Source: Phymorhynchus buccinoides
Taxonomy: Eukaryota > Mollusca > Gastropoda > Neogastropoda > Raphitomidae
Reading direction: 5' to 3'
Assembly (NCBI GenBank): GCA_017654935.2
Contig: CM065698.1
Coordinates: 45,517,622 to 45,581,621 of the forward strand
Length of the DNA stretch: 64,000 nucleotides
The notes below the pieces were generated by a model. It was not told where the DNA came from. It ran no database searches and saw only the letters and a list, made by a program, of their open reading frames with translations. Below, piece after piece: positions 44,441 to 55,770 of the stretch (positions are counted from its first letter, which is position 1; every line of letters starts with the position of its first letter). A program made the translations under genes and the position numbers.

Positions 44441-47040
44441 ATACCCCTTTGCGTCTTTGTGACTATCACATCTATGTCAGTGTTGATAACCAACAGTCCT
44501 CTCACACAAAGCGTCTCTGCCTCTCACTTGCTAACCACTCCCTCTCTCAGCTTGTAACTGAGCCTACACACAACAAGGGCCACATCATAGACTGGCTAAT
44601 CGCGCGTGATTCCGACCAACTTGTTTCATCAGTGTCAGTGTCTAAGATCCTTTCCTCTGACCATTTTGCCATCCTCGCCAGTCTTAATCTTTCCAAAACT
44701 CCCAGAAATAAACGTACGGTCACGCGCCGTAATCTCAAGTCTATAGATATTCATACTTTTAGTTCAGAGGCAACAGAACTCCTTTCTAACGTGAGTATTT
44801 CTGACGACCCTGCCTCGACTTTTAATTCTACTATGAGTAACTTGCTTGATAAACACGCTCCCCCATCCACTCGTGTTGTGCCCGATTGTCCCTGCGCTCC
44901 CTGGTACACGCCTGAACTTAGAGTAAGTAAACGCACTAGTCGTAAGGCTGAGCGTCAGTGGCGGGCCTCAAAACTAGAAATACATCGTCAGATATATCAG
45001 TTTCTCCGTAACATCTTCACTCTTCTTCTGGCCAAGGCAAAAACAAGCTATTTTTCATCTAAAATTCTTGAAGCCAACACAACAAAGGTCCTGTTCTCCA
45101 CCATGTCTGATCTCCTAGGCAACAAGAAATCAAGTCCTCTGCCATCAAATATCAGTCCTGACAAACTGCCAGAAACCTTTTCCTCCTTCTTCTCCACCAA
45201 GATTATCGATCTACGATCAAAAATCGACTCCATGCCTTTTCAACCAACTATTCCAGACCCATCATTCACTGGTGTCCCCCTTCTCTCTTTCAAGCCGGTG
45301 TCTGAGACCGAAGTTCTTTCTACTTTGAAAGAAATGCATTTTAAATCCTGTGATCTTGACCCCATCCCAGCCTCTCTTTTCTCACAAATCTATCAACACC
45401 TTCTGCCATCAATCACCAACATCATCAATTCTTCTTTAGTTTCAGGTGTGTTTCCTTCTGCTTTCAAAACCGCTCTTGTAAGGCCCCTTCTCAAGAAGAA
45501 CAATCTGGATCCTAATAATCTGAAAAACTACAGACCTGTATCTAACCTCCCTTTTCTCTCCAAACTCCTTGAGAAGACTGTCCTGAAACAACTTAACGAT
45601 CATCTATCCTCAAACAATCTTCATCATCCTTATCAGTCTGCCTATAGAACCAACCACAGTACTGAAACAGCCCTTGTTCAAATCGTCAATGACCTCTTAC
45701 TTGCTTCTGATGCTGGTCAAATCTCTCTTTTGACACTTCTTGATCTCTCTGCTGCCTTTGATACCATAGACCACTCCATTCTTCTGTCTCGTCTTGAACA
45801 TACTTTTGGAATTAAGGGCCCTGCTCTTTCTTGGTTTTCCTCTTACCTTTCTGATCGTTTTCAATCAGTTCTGGTCAATGGTCGTCAGTCTGAACAGGTT
45901 AGGCTTTCTTGTGGAGTCCCCCAGGGGTCTGTGCTTGGTCCTGTCTTGTTTACTTTGTATACGTCACCTCTTGCCAATGTCATCGACCAGCACAACATGA
46001 AACATCACTTCTATGCAGATGACTCACAACTCCAAAACAGTACAACCCCTGAAGATCTAGATTCCATTCTTACAGAAAGTAACAACTGCTATATTGATAT
46101 TCAAAATTGGATGGTTCAAAATAAACTTCAATTAAATGGTGAAAAAACCGAAGCAATGCTTGTAGGGACAAAAAACAAACTAGCCTCTGTTTCCATAGAG
46201 TCAATCCAACTGGGTAACAATATCATTCCCCTCTCAGACTCAGTCAAAAACTTAGGTGTCACTTTGGACAATACTCTTTCCATGCAGAGTTTCCTGACTC
46301 AGACCTGTCAGTCCTGCTACTATCAAATTCGTTGCATTGGCTATATTCGTAAATACCTCTCAGATGAAGCCACAGCAAAGCTTGTTACTTCCCTCATCCT
46401 ATCTCGTATTGACTACTGTAATGCTCTCCTTTCTGGCCTATCAGTCTCTTCTCTATCTTGTCTCCAGCGTATTCAAAACACAGCTGCTCGTCTTGTCCTT
46501 AGGAAGAAAAAGTTCGATCATGTTAGCCCTCTTCTGCGTTCTTTGCACTGGCTTCCTGTCGCAGACAGAATTGAGTATAAATTAAACACACTTTGCTATA
46601 AATCTATTCATAAAGCTGCTCCATCTTACCTCTGCGACAATATTTCCATCTATACGCCAGCTCGCACTTTACGTTCAGTTTCTGACCCTCTTTCTCTCCA
46701 GATCCCTAGGTATAAGCTTTCAACTGTTGGTCGGCGCTCTTTTGCTGTCTCAGGACCGACCTCCTGGAACAAACTTCCTCTCTCCCTCCGTCAGCGACCG
46801 ACTCTCTCTGCTTTCAAAGCTAACCTCAAAGCCCACCTGTTCCCCCGTCATTAAAGCTCCTCTCTCTTTCTCTTCTCTCTCTTGCCATTAGGTCTGTTTC
46901 TGCTATATTCCATTTATGTTATCCGTGTGTGTTCGCTTTGTATTGCGTTTGTGTTTGAATGCTAACGTGTGTGTGCGCTTTGATTTGATTTCTATCAAGA
47001 TTCAGCGCCGTATAAATACTGTATGTTGTTGTTGAAACAA
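44441..47040 (+). mobile_element. 5'-truncated L2/CR1-type non-LTR retrotransposon
   Basis: Contains the end of the endonuclease and a complete reverse transcriptase frame (44449-46854). A roughly 180-bp untranslated tail ends near GCGCCGTATAAATACTGTA and (TTG)n. The 5' part is missing: the element abuts the right end of a family-2 MITE. Boundaries are approximate. Confidence 0.85.
44449..46854 (+). CDS. Endonuclease (C-terminal part) and reverse transcriptase, L2/CR1-like
   Basis: An uninterrupted frame of 801 codons; the ATG is simply the first in a truncated element. The C-terminal part of an apurinic-type endonuclease is visible at residues 1-85 (IDWLIARDSD, and the catalytic SDH triplet at 70-72). 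The reverse transcriptase follows: RPVSNLPFLSKLLEK near 363, the LLDLSAAFDTIDH motif with catalytic Asp at about 432, GVPQGSVLGPVLF at 489 and YADD at 522-525. The C-terminal domain has the HWLPV motif and ends with WNKLPLSLRQ and KAHLFPRH. No gag-like first frame remains. The intact frame suggests a young copy. Such proteins copy the element's RNA by target-primed reverse transcription. Confidence 0.9.
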   Translation: MRLCDYHIYVSVDNQQSSHTKRLCLSLANHSLSQLVTEPTHNKGHIIDWLIARDSDQLVSSVSVSKILSSDHFAILASLNLSKTPRNKRTVTRRNLKSIDIHTFSSEATELLSNVSISDDPASTFNSTMSNLLDKHAPPSTRVVPDCPCAPWYTPELRVSKRTSRKAERQWRASKLEIHRQIYQFLRNIFTLLLAKAKTSYFSSKILEANTTKVLFSTMSDLLGNKKSSPLPSNISPDKLPETFSSFFSTKIIDLRSKIDSMPFQPTIPDPSFTGVPLLSFKPVSETEVLSTLKEMHFKSCDLDPIPASLFSQIYQHLLPSITNIINSSLVSGVFPSAFKTALVRPLLKKNNLDPNNLKNYRPVSNLPFLSKLLEKTVLKQLNDHLSSNNLHHPYQSAYRTNHSTETALVQIVNDLLLASDAGQISLLTLLDLSAAFDTIDHSILLSRLEHTFGIKGPALSWFSSYLSDRFQSVLVNGRQSEQVRLSCGVPQGSVLGPVLFTLYTSPLANVIDQHNMKHHFYADDSQLQNSTTPEDLDSILTESNNCYIDIQNWMVQNKLQLNGEKTEAMLVGTKNKLASVSIESIQLGNNIIPLSDSVKNLGVTLDNTLSMQSFLTQTCQSCYYQIRCIGYIRKYLSDEATAKLVTSLILSRIDYCNALLSGLSVSSLSCLQRIQNTAARLVLRKKKFDHVSPLLRSLHWLPVADRIEYKLNTLCYKSIHKAAPSYLCDNISIYTPARTLRSVSDPLSLQIPRYKLSTVGRRSFAVSGPTSWNKLPLSLRQRPTLSAFKANLKAHLFPRH

Positions 47041-47104
47041 AAATCTTGTGTTTTTCGTTTGAAGTCCATTCTGTGAACATCAATTTCTGTGAACATCTTG
47101 TAAC

Positions 47105-47228
47105 GTCATCCCCAGCCGAAGTCGGACTTGCTGGGCCTAACTATTTCTTAGTTAGGCGCATAACGGCAGCATGACGCATCTGCGCTCATAATTGACAGGA
47201 AACTGTCTGAGCGATCGAAGAAGAAGAA
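47105..47228 (+). repeat. Dispersed repeat D
   Basis: CGGACTTGCTGGGCCTAACT, GGCGCATAACGGCAGCATGA, ATCTGCGCTCATAATTGACA and a GAAGAAGAAAAG tail. Confidence 0.6.
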
Positions 47229-47323
47229 AAGAAGTAACGTCATCTCACTGAAGGACTAAGCTGAAAAGGTGTTGATGTATAAAATTCACTAAATACCTTT
47301 TTCCATGTCTTGGGGAAAAAAAC

Positions 47324-47488
47324 CCCATATTTTTCTGGTTTATAAAGCGCACCCACCAAATTTTGCACAAAGTTCAGATTTTGTTACTACACTTCTTTTT
47401 TACTGTATTATTATCCATAATTATTATAAAGCACAGGGGTCTCAGTCTGGGGGGAAGTATTGCCTTATAGTCTGAAACAATATGCTAC
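47324..47488 (-). mobile_element. Family-2 MITE, reverse
   Basis: CCATATTTTTCTGGTTTATA at the left, AAAGTTCAGATTTTGTTAC inside, GCCTTATAGTCTGAAACAAT at the right. Confidence 0.65.
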
Positions 47489-49134
47489 TACCAGCCCTGT
47501 ATTGTCAGATAACTGGGCCAGATGTTTTACAAACCTTTTTGCCTCGTGACATGTGTGAATTTCATGAGTAATGTCAGTATAATTGTCAATATCTGGCTCA
47601 TCATTATGATCAGTAAACCTTTTTTTTTAACCGTGCATAAATCAAGTAGGATTGTTCGATGGTAGAGTTGTTCTTTTGTGTTAAATTTGTACCAAAGCAT
47701 TTTGTAATAGTTTTCTTGGGAGAAGTATCCTATAAAATAAAAAAAGAGATTACTTCCCCAATGAAAAGAAGTTTTATTTTATCATTAATTTTGTCGTAAT
47801 TTTCATTTTCTCTTTTTTTTCCAAATTATAATTTTTTTTATATAAGCGCATTGAAAGAAAGTTTGTTTTGGTCGATTTCTGTTTTTATTACGTAGAATTA
47901 GTTAACATGCAGTTTAAAATGTACCAGAAATTGATACTTGAAACGATAGTATTTTCCGATCAAAATTTCAACTGTATGAATATGCACCCAACCTCTGCCC
48001 ATTGTAATGCGAATTCCGGGCTGTACTGTGCCTTGTTTACAGTGCTTTCTGTGTGAGCCCTCAGGTAAAATACTTTTCATTTACCTACTTTCATTCTCTT
48101 CTCTCATACATCGGTACATCGAACACGTCCTATGAGTATTTTTTTAAAAACTAAAGTGTTGAGAAAGAATCGGCTTGGCATTGCAAAGCTACACAGGAAG
48201 GGGTATTAAACTGTTCTCAACCTCGCCCTATTACCTAAAATAGTGAAAATGTTGAAGATAATGTTTTCCTTAATTTGATACATTTTCTAAATAATATGCA
48301 TAAATTGTTTATAAGAAGATTAGTGTGCTCCAATTTAGTGCAGTCCTTGAATCAAAAATCATAATTTTGTTTTAAACAACAAGGTTTAAAAAAAAAAAGA
48401 AAATACAGCTGTAGATGACATATCTGATTCTGTGAATATTCTAAACCAAATTTTTTTTTCTTTTTTTCTGTAAAACTATCAAATCTTGCTCAAGAGCATC
48501 AATGACATTTCTACCAGTATGCAAATGAGGACTCTAGATCTATTTCTGTTGTTTTTTCAATATGACATTATAAACTCTTCAGTTTTCGGTATAAAATTTA
48601 ACGTTGCATAAACTCTACTGAACTGCCTTTATTTAATAATGAGGATGATAACTGTTTGATGCCTGGCCCTCCTCAGAAATATTTGCAGCAACTGAGCAAG
48701 TCATTATTTTAAAATTATCATCAGTTGTGAATCCAGGGTTCTTGTGGGGCTTTTTTTTTTAATGTATGGCTAGATTTTCGTGCAACTTGAAATTATTTTT
48801 TTTTAGTTGTGATTTTGTACCTCCAGAGGATTGTTTGTTTGTTTTTTCTTGAAAAATTTCTTGGAAATCATTTTGTGGAATGCTCTTAATATATGTAAAA
48901 CTAAAAGCATTTTGATTTAGAATCATTTAATTATTATCAGATGAACACTTTGTATGAGATCTCAAAATGAAGGACAATTTCATCCTTGTATCTATCTGGC
49001 CGTTTATTTTTTGTATGCTGAGAATCCAGATGGACGGAACATTTTTTATTTATTCGCTGACCGCTGAGTGTTTGTTACCGTTGTGTTGGATGCTGTTTGA
49101 GTTGATGCATTGAAATAAAACATGGACTTTGAAT
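47489..49134. other. No gene recognised; AT-rich with a possible poly(A) signal
   Basis: Over 1.6 kb of AT-rich sequence without recognised repeats. It ends with GCATTGAAATAAAACATGG (AATAAA at 49113-49118) followed by GT-rich DNA, an arrangement like a transcript 3' end on the plus strand. It could be the distal end of a long PRDM2 3'UTR or of an unseen transcript. Confidence 0.3.
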
Positions 49135-49137
49135 CGA

Positions 49138-49343
49138 CTGTGTGCGTTTGTGTTTGTGCATGGTGTGTGTGTGTGTGTTTGTGCATGGTGTGTGTGTGTT
49201 TGTGCATGGCGTGTGTGTGTGTGTGTGTTTGTGCATGGTGTGTGCATGTGTGTTTGTGTATGGTGTGTGTTTGTGCATGGTGTGTGTGTGTGTTTGTGCA
49301 TGGTGTGTGTGTTTGTGCATGGTGTGTGTGTGTGTGTTTGTCA
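49138..49343. repeat. GT-rich minisatellite, array 1
   Basis: Irregular units TTTGTGCATGGTGTGTGTG with variable (GT)n length, about ten copies. Frames on both strands are composition artefacts. Confidence 0.9.
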
Positions 49344-49594
49344 GGCGTCAGAATTGTCAGAGGATTTCAGAGGATTCAGAATTTCTGACAGAGGATTGGC
49401 TTCTCTTGTCAGAGGTTTTGCCTTTTTATTCAGTGTTATCCTTTGTGTTAAATAACATTTTAAAGTGATTTTTCACTATATTAAGCTCTTTTGGTGATGT
49501 TCGAAACTCATTTCAGTGTTGACCTCTTCAGTCTGGGGCCTTGACTTACCGCGGTTTTCAGAGGATTGGACTTCAGACTATTCTGATGCCTGGT

Positions 49595-49978
49595 TTGTGC
49601 ATGGTGTGTGTGTTTGTTTGTGCATGGTGTGTGTGTGTGTGTTTGTGCATGGTGTGTGTGTGTTTGTGCATAGTGTGTGTTTGTGCATAGTGTGTGTGTG
49701 TGTGTGTTTGTGTTTGTGCATGGTGTGTGTGTGTTTGTTTGTGCATGGTGTGTGTGTGTGTGTTTGTGCATGGTGTGTGTGTGTTTGTGCATAGTGTGTG
49801 TTTGTGCATAGTGTGTGTGTGTGTGTTTGTGCATGGTGTGTGTGTGTGTGTGCATGGTGTGTGTGTGCATGGTGTGTGTGTGTGTTTGTGCATGGTGTGT
49901 GTGTGTTTGTGCATGGTGTGTGTGTGTGTGTTTGTGCATGGTGTGTGAGTGTGTGTTTGTGCATGGTGTGTGTGTTTC
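49595..49978. repeat. GT-rich minisatellite, array 2
   Basis: Same TTTGTGCATGGTGTGTG unit, about 18 copies. Separated from array 1 by about 250 bp of non-repetitive sequence that itself has CAGAGGATT repeats. Confidence 0.9.
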
Positions 49979-50504
49979 TGTGTATAGACTGCATGATTAT
50001 GTCTTCTTCTTCTTTCTTTTTTTTGGGGGGCGAACAATTTAACTTTCAAAAATTAGAAAACACTTAAGAATGGATTTTGATGAGGTTTTTTTTTCTTGGT
50101 TTGTTTGTTTTATGGAAGGCTAGTGTATCACAAAATGAAGAAGAAATACAGTTAATAATTATACTCATTTAAAAAATAAAAAAAATACTGTTAACATTTT
50201 ATTCTGAAGTTTACACTAACTTAATTAGGAAAAATAATTCTTTTCATAATTTTTTGTCATTGTTTATCGCAATTTTTTTTTATTGAATAAGAAGCTCTAA
50301 TTGACAATGACAAAAATGTTTGTCAGATAATTCTTTATTTTCTTTTCCATTTGAGCAGGATTGTTCAAATGGCTATCAACAGATCTTTAAAAAAAATGTA
50401 TTTTGAGGTTAACAAGTGCCTGACATTATAAATTTCTCATGACCATTTTGTTTTGATTGGGATTATCTATGGAATGCACAATTGTTATTAAGGAGGTTTT
50501 TTTA
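49979..50504. other. No gene recognised
   Basis: AT-rich sequence with no supported feature. Confidence 0.4.
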
Positions 50505-50686
50505 TACAGTCGAACCTCCCTTATAAGACCTTCAAAAATCATCCAAAATGAGGTCTTCTAAGGGAGGGGTCTTATAAGGGAGGTAATTTTAATACATACA
50601 AAGAAGGGCAATGTCTCAAAGAAGTAAGTCTTATATGGGAGGGAGTCTTATATGGGAGGGAGTCTTATAAGGGAGGTTCCACTGTA
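50505..50686. mobile_element. TTATAAG-type MITE (family 1)
   Basis: TA-CAGTCGAACCTCCC to GGTTCCACTG-TA; GGGAGGGAGTCTTATA is doubled near the right end. Confidence 0.8.
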
Positions 50687-50729
50687 CCATATTTTAACTT
50701 CCAGCAGAATACATTCGCTCGAAACATTA

Positions 50730-52090
50730 CTCGACACCCCCATCAACATTCACTGCCAAGCACCCTTGCCCGGGCGGGGCGTTCTTGTATGACCCAGCTA
50801 TTAGATGTGATGGACGATTTTACTAAACTGTTGGAAGACAAGGAGGCTTTCGATATTGTATACTTAGATTTTAGGAAGGCCTTTGATTCTGTGCCGCACG
50901 AAAGACTTCTCCTAAAACTACAAGCATATGGCATAACTGGGAACATACTAAGGTGGGTAAGACATTTCCTAATAGGCAGATCACAAAAGGTGCGGGTTGG
51001 GGCAAAACTATCATCTAATATTGACGTTTTAAGTGGCATTCCCCAGGGTAGTATCCTGGGGCCAATACTTTTTACAATTTTTATCAATGATCTCCCGGAG
51101 GAAATACAAAGTGTCTGTAAGATATTCGCAGACGATACCAAACTTTACAACTGTTCTAAATATTCAGACATAATACAAAATGACATAGATAAACTTATGG
51201 AATGGTCAGAAAAGTGGAATCTCTATTTTAATGCAGGAAAGTGCAAAGTCATGCATGTGGGCTATGACAATCAAAATGAAACTTATGAAATTTCCCACGG
51301 TTCAGCTAAACATGTTTTGGAAACCTGTTCAGATGAAAAAGACTTAGGAGTCATATTTGATTTTAAACTCAAATTTGATAAACACATTACAACAGCAGTA
51401 AACAAGGCCAATAGAATATTGGGTTTAATTAGAAGAAGTTTTATGGAATTAAATACAGAAGTTTTTTTGAACCTATATAAAAGTTTAGTAAGACCTCATC
51501 TTGAGTATGGAAATCTAATTTGGAACCCTTTTCTTAAAAGACAATCTACACAAATTGAAAGGGTACAAAGGCGAGCAACCAAATTAATAAAATCAATACA
51601 AAATTTGGAATATGGGGACAGACTTCATAAGTTAAGTTTACCATCCTTAAAATTTAGAAGAGTAAGGGGAGATTTGATAACTGTATATAAAATTTTGAAT
51701 AACCCTGACAAAACTAACAAGCATTTGTTTCAATTGTCTAACGATTTGAGAACCCGTAACAGTGATCTAAAAATACTAACCCAATACAGTAGAACTAATA
51801 TGAGAAAAAACTTCTTTTCTAATAGAGTCACCCAGCACTGGAACAATCTCCCTGCACAAACTAAACTTGCTTCCAACATTAACCATTTCAAAAACCTCCT
51901 AGATAGTGACCCCAAAATTAATGTTTTTAAATACAATTATGATTAAGACGACAATGATAGTTCAAAAAGCGCCACAGCGGTGCCAATCTGATTAATGAAC
52001 AAAGCCACAATAACAAACAATCAAAAGATAGGGCACATCAAGAGGCCGTGAGGCCTGGCTGCCCTGAAGATCTGACCTGACCTGACCATG
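50730..52090 (+). mobile_element. 5'-truncated non-LTR retrotransposon, Jockey/CR1 group
   Basis: Starts within the reverse transcriptase and ends in repeated CTGAC units near 52085, as expected for CR1-like 3' ends with short tandem tails. The 5' limit is approximate. Confidence 0.75.
50789..51946 (+). CDS. Reverse transcriptase, C-terminal two-thirds (truncated element)
   Basis: 385 codons from the first ATG. The same frame extends upstream to about 50762 and reads AGRSC just before, matching the RGRSC motif of this family, so the true 5' end is lost by truncation. Visible motifs: YLDFRKAFDSVPH at about 25, GIPQGSILGPILF at 83, FADD at 113-116 and WNLYFNAGKCKVMH near 150. The C-terminal part has a LEYGN motif and ends with the WNNLPAQ motif. 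The frame is intact to its stop. It differs from the L2-like protein at 44449 in its motif wording, so it belongs to another lineage (Jockey/CR1/Daphne-like; not resolved). Confidence 0.85.
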   Translation: MTQLLDVMDDFTKLLEDKEAFDIVYLDFRKAFDSVPHERLLLKLQAYGITGNILRWVRHFLIGRSQKVRVGAKLSSNIDVLSGIPQGSILGPILFTIFINDLPEEIQSVCKIFADDTKLYNCSKYSDIIQNDIDKLMEWSEKWNLYFNAGKCKVMHVGYDNQNETYEISHGSAKHVLETCSDEKDLGVIFDFKLKFDKHITTAVNKANRILGLIRRSFMELNTEVFLNLYKSLVRPHLEYGNLIWNPFLKRQSTQIERVQRRATKLIKSIQNLEYGDRLHKLSLPSLKFRRVRGDLITVYKILNNPDKTNKHLFQLSNDLRTRNSDLKILTQYSRTNMRKNFFSNRVTQHWNNLPAQTKLASNINHFKNLLDSDPKINVFKYNYD

Positions 52091-52644
52091 TGTTTGTCTG
52101 CTTTTAGAGTTTATATCACTGTTTCTTCCATTGAAGCAACGCATGTAAGTCAAAAGTCATAAGTTTCTTTATTGTCCATTGGCCTTGTACAACGCACATG
52201 GAAACTTGTCTTCCACCGTGTAAAATAAAAAATATTAAATAAAAGTATGAAACATCAATTTACATTAACAAATAGACTTTGTAACTCTCACACCGCACCC
52301 AATCATACATCCGCTCTCCGCTATCTTACTCACTCATCATGCAACCCACCACCACTTCCGCCTTCATTTTTAGCCCTTTCTTTTCTTTTTTTCTTCCTCC
52401 TTTTTTTCTGGTTCTTTTTCTCTCCCCACCCCTTTTTTTCCTACTACCCCCCCCCCCCCCCCTCCCCCCTGTTTCTTTTAAATTATGTTTAGGTAGGCTT
52501 TTCCCCGCTCTCTTTCATCCTATTGTCTGTGTGGCTGACTAAGATGTACACTCGAAAAACATAATTATTCCCATCTTCTCGGTTGAGATGCAACGGACAA
52601 CCAAGAATGTCAAAAAGTACATGGCGCTAGAAGAGTTAAAGACA
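52091..52644. other. No gene recognised; CT-rich
   Basis: Possible reversed retroelement tail near 52155-52235 (TTTCTTTATTGTCCATTGG), then C/T-rich sequence with a C run near 52448-52464. Confidence 0.35.
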
Positions 52645-52832
52645 TTGAGGCGATATTTCCCCCTCCCCCCCCCCCCCCCAAGGATTAGACCCCTGTGCTT
52701 TATAATATGACTAATAATGTAATTTTTAAAAAATCAAAAACATAAAAACTTTAAACAAAATCAGAATTGTGTGTAAAACATTTGGATGGTGCGCCTTATA
52801 ATAAGATGCGCCTTGTAGTCCGTAAAATGTGG
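52645..52832. mobile_element. Family-2 MITE with poly-C run
   Basis: GAGGCGATATTTCCCCC, a C run, TTATAATATGACTAATAAT, AACAAAATCAGAATTGTG, and CGCCTTGTAGTCCGTAAAAT at the right end. Confidence 0.65.
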
Positions 52833-53114
52833 TACTCTTTTGCCTTCACAAATTTGAGATGATGGCCTCAAACCACTTAAGTTGGACCGAGAAGTTACCC
52901 TTAGTGGGGCATCTGCACTCAACCAGTGCTTTCTATCCTATTTGTCACTAACCACTAGTCATCTACACGTACTGTACAAGGTACCCAAAATGACCAGAAC
53001 AGTCATGTCACACCGACACATGAACATATAGACACGTGGACATAGACATGTAACCACTTAGAGGGAGTGGTACATAGAGGGCCTGTGACTTAACGGGCAC
53101 CTCCCACTAACATA

Positions 53115-53491
53115 CATGGATGCTCCTGCTTTCAGGATGTCCTGAAGTTCAGGATTTTTTTGTCCAGGATGTCCTGAAGTTCAGGATTTTTTGTCCAGGA
53201 TGTCCTGAAGTTCAGGATTTTTTTTATTGCCTGGACCTGGCGTCGCCAGATTATGAGAATTTGAGAAGATGCATTTTGCTGGTTATAGAGGTCGTGAAGA
53301 TTAACCAGAAGTGAAAGTGCAACGAGAGACTGTCAGTTACATTGGAAACTGTTGTGTCCCTTCAGCTTCCAGGGGGCATTGCCCCCCCCGGGAATCCCCA
53401 GGAGGGGCGCTGTCCCTGCACTCCGCCGGGGCCTTGGTGGCCCCTGGACCCCTGCCTTGCAGGATCTTGAAATTTCCCAGGAGCACCCATG
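53115..53491. mobile_element. TIR element (GGATGCTCCTG ends) with internal 30-bp tandem
   Basis: CATGGATGCTCCTGCTTTC to CCCAGGAGCACCCATG. Near the left end CAGGATGTCCTGAAGTTCAG is repeated three times (about 53134-53220), an expansion of a unit present once in the copy at 17004-17282. Confidence 0.7.
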
Positions 53492-54124
53492 AACATAGCT
53501 TATGTTCCTAAATCATAAGCCAAGACTGTAGTTAGGGGTAGAGAGATAGGGGGGGGGGGGGGGGCTCCTCTCCCTCTCTTTCTTTCTCTCTACCCCCAAC
53601 TAAAGATATCGCGAGATAAGCCCCTATTGAGTTGGTTGCCACCTGGCGGTCAAATCCGCGAGCTAAGCTGCTCATTACTGCTAGAAGTCCTTCCCCTTCT
53701 CACCCCCTCCCAATCAATCCCTGATTGAGCTGATCATCAGCTGGAAACCCTCCACGTTGTAAGAGTCATAGTCATCAAATTGTTGATGGAGGATGCTATG
53801 AAAAACAATTATGCAAGAAGAAGAACCATGTTGGAGTTGCTATGGACAGACATGTTGAATCGCTCATAATATACATAAAAAATATAACAAAGCTTATCAT
53901 TTTCACCCTTGTATAAGGTACATAGTTGGGGCAGCGGTTTCAGGAACCCCCCTCCCCACATCCGCCCAGTGCAACGGGGTGTAGTCTACGTTTCAAGAAA
54001 GAGGCAGCCTTGCAGATCAACTGTTGTGATTGGCATATTTTGAAACAGGTTGATGAAAAAATAACTCTTAGTTTTCAGTGTCTCTCTCTCCCCCCCCCCC
54101 CCCCCTCTCTTCTTCTTCTTCTTA
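53492..54124. other. No gene recognised
   Basis: Holds G/C homopolymer runs (about 53551-53565 and 54091-54106) and no supported coding or repeat feature. Confidence 0.4.
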
Positions 54125-54985
54125 CATAACAATAATAATAATAAATAAATATTTCATAGCGCTATTCTCCGGACACAGCAGGACGCACTGCGCTTTACAT
54201 GAAAAAAAAGAGTAAGCTTACCCCACGCACACAAAAGATATTCAAAGTACATGTACTTAAAAGAAAATCACTTTCTTGCGCTCACACAACTCACATTTAA
54301 AATACCTACACAAAACACGAATTACTTTTAAAAACATATTTTGAAAAAGAAAAAAAAAAATCTGCGACAGGGTTGACTGACATAAATTAACAGATATTTT
54401 CTGAAAAGATGCGTCTTCAGGCTAGTTTTGACAGAAGACAGAGATGGAGAGAGAAAGGGAGATTGTTCCAGATGTGTGGTGCTTGGAAACGAAAACATCT
54501 GTTTCCAACTGTTTTGTACTTGGTGACAGGTTTGCAGAGAAGTTTTAAGTTCCTTGATCTGAGGTTGCATTTTGGTATACAGGCAGAGAGGAGAGAAGAG
54601 GGAGAGTGTATTCGAAATAACGATAGGAACGAACGAATATTGGGTTTAACGTCCTCTCGGTCCTAAGGACACAAGTGACATGTGGGACATTATTTCGTTT
54701 TTTTGGAGATTGATGATAGGCAAGAGTGGCTACTTTATAGTTGACCCTGGCGTCAACAGGGAGCCAGTGAAGCTGTCTCAGCAGTGGTGTCACTGAGTCA
54801 GTCTTCCGCTTTTTGAGCACAACCCTGGCAGCACTGTTCTGGACTCTCTGAAGACGCTCCACAGAAGAAAGAGGGAGACCTGCAAGAACTGCATTGCAGT
54901 AATCCAGCCTGGACAGTATGAAAGAAACAGCAAGTTGAGCAGCAGCTTCAACTGAGAGATGTGAACGAATACAACTTAGTCTTTA
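54125..54985 (-). mobile_element. L2-like retrotransposon 3' part, minus strand
   Basis: Reading the minus strand from about 54985: CIRSHLSVEAAAQLAVS, LSRLDYCNAVLAGLPLSS, then ERLQRVQNSAARVVLKKRK and LLRQLHWLPVDAR. After a break and a frame shift comes SSVKTSLKTHLFRKYL near 54400-54430, then a 3' tail with TAAAGCGCAGTGCGTCC and (ATT)n ending at 54125. It is a decayed 5'-truncated copy. A small dispersed repeat (54643-54690) interrupts it. Confidence 0.8.
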
Positions 54986-55189
54986 GCATATAGCATCATC
55001 CATCAACACTTTGATGACTATGACGCTTAGTAAGTTAGTACGCATAGGGGGGTTCCAAAATAAATAGATGACTTGTGCGGGATACTTGCTGTCCAGATGA
55101 TCAGCTTCAATAAAAGATTCATAGGGAGGGGTTGAGAGAGGAAGGGGGTGGACACAGTTGAGGGGGAGGGCTGGACAGGGGTGGGAGGT

Positions 55190-55207
55190 GGGGGGGGGGG
55201 GGGGGGT
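55190..55207. repeat. Poly-G run
   Basis: G-rich stretch GGAGGTGGGG followed by an uninterrupted run of about 17 G. Confidence 0.8.
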
Positions 55208-55549
55208 CTGGGAAGAGGAGGTGTCTCTCTCTCATGCAACAAGCTGGGCAATCTTTTTGACAATGATTTATCAAACTGTTGCTGTGGTTTTTAGAGTGAT
55301 GTTGTTTGTCAGAAAGGGAGAGAAGTTGGTACTTTTTCTGACAACATTGAAATTTTATTTAAACCTAGTCTCTCTTTAGCACGTGGGAATACGCACTTTT
55401 TTTTGCCAGATGGTTCACTAAAATTTATCACAGAAAAAATAAAAACCTGTGCCTTCCAATGCATTTTATGGCTTACACTTCGGCTAACAACTTTTGTTGA
55501 TTTAATAAGCTCTTTTTTTGACGAAAGTGGGGTTAAAAAACAACAACAA

Positions 55550-55770
55550 CAACTAAGTTCTGCAACCCGGTGTATTCTTCCGCCCACCGCAACAAGCTAG
55601 TGCGCGTTTGTTTGAAAATGGCGACTTCGTGCGACAGTGATGAGTGAAAGCAAATGCGCCAGCCAGTTGTGTTTTTCCCCGTGGGGGATTTCGATGTGTG
55701 CAGCTGCAAGAGAGGATGCAACTGTTTGATGTGATAGTAGTCCAAGCGTGCAAACCAACGGTGGATAAAA
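55550..55770 (+). promoter_or_regulatory. Candidate promoter/leader of the coiled-coil gene
   Basis: CpG-containing sequence just upstream of the predicted start codon. GAAAATGGCGACTTCG (about 55614) resembles a YY1-type initiator motif (AAnATGGCG). An upstream ATG at 55618 opens a nine-codon frame ending TGA at 55647, which could act as an upstream ORF. No TATA box was seen. Confidence 0.35.

Noticed and set aside
49138..49978. Possible CRISPR-like regular repeats
   Set aside because: Irregular GT microsatellite units without spacers of constant length, in a eukaryotic setting.
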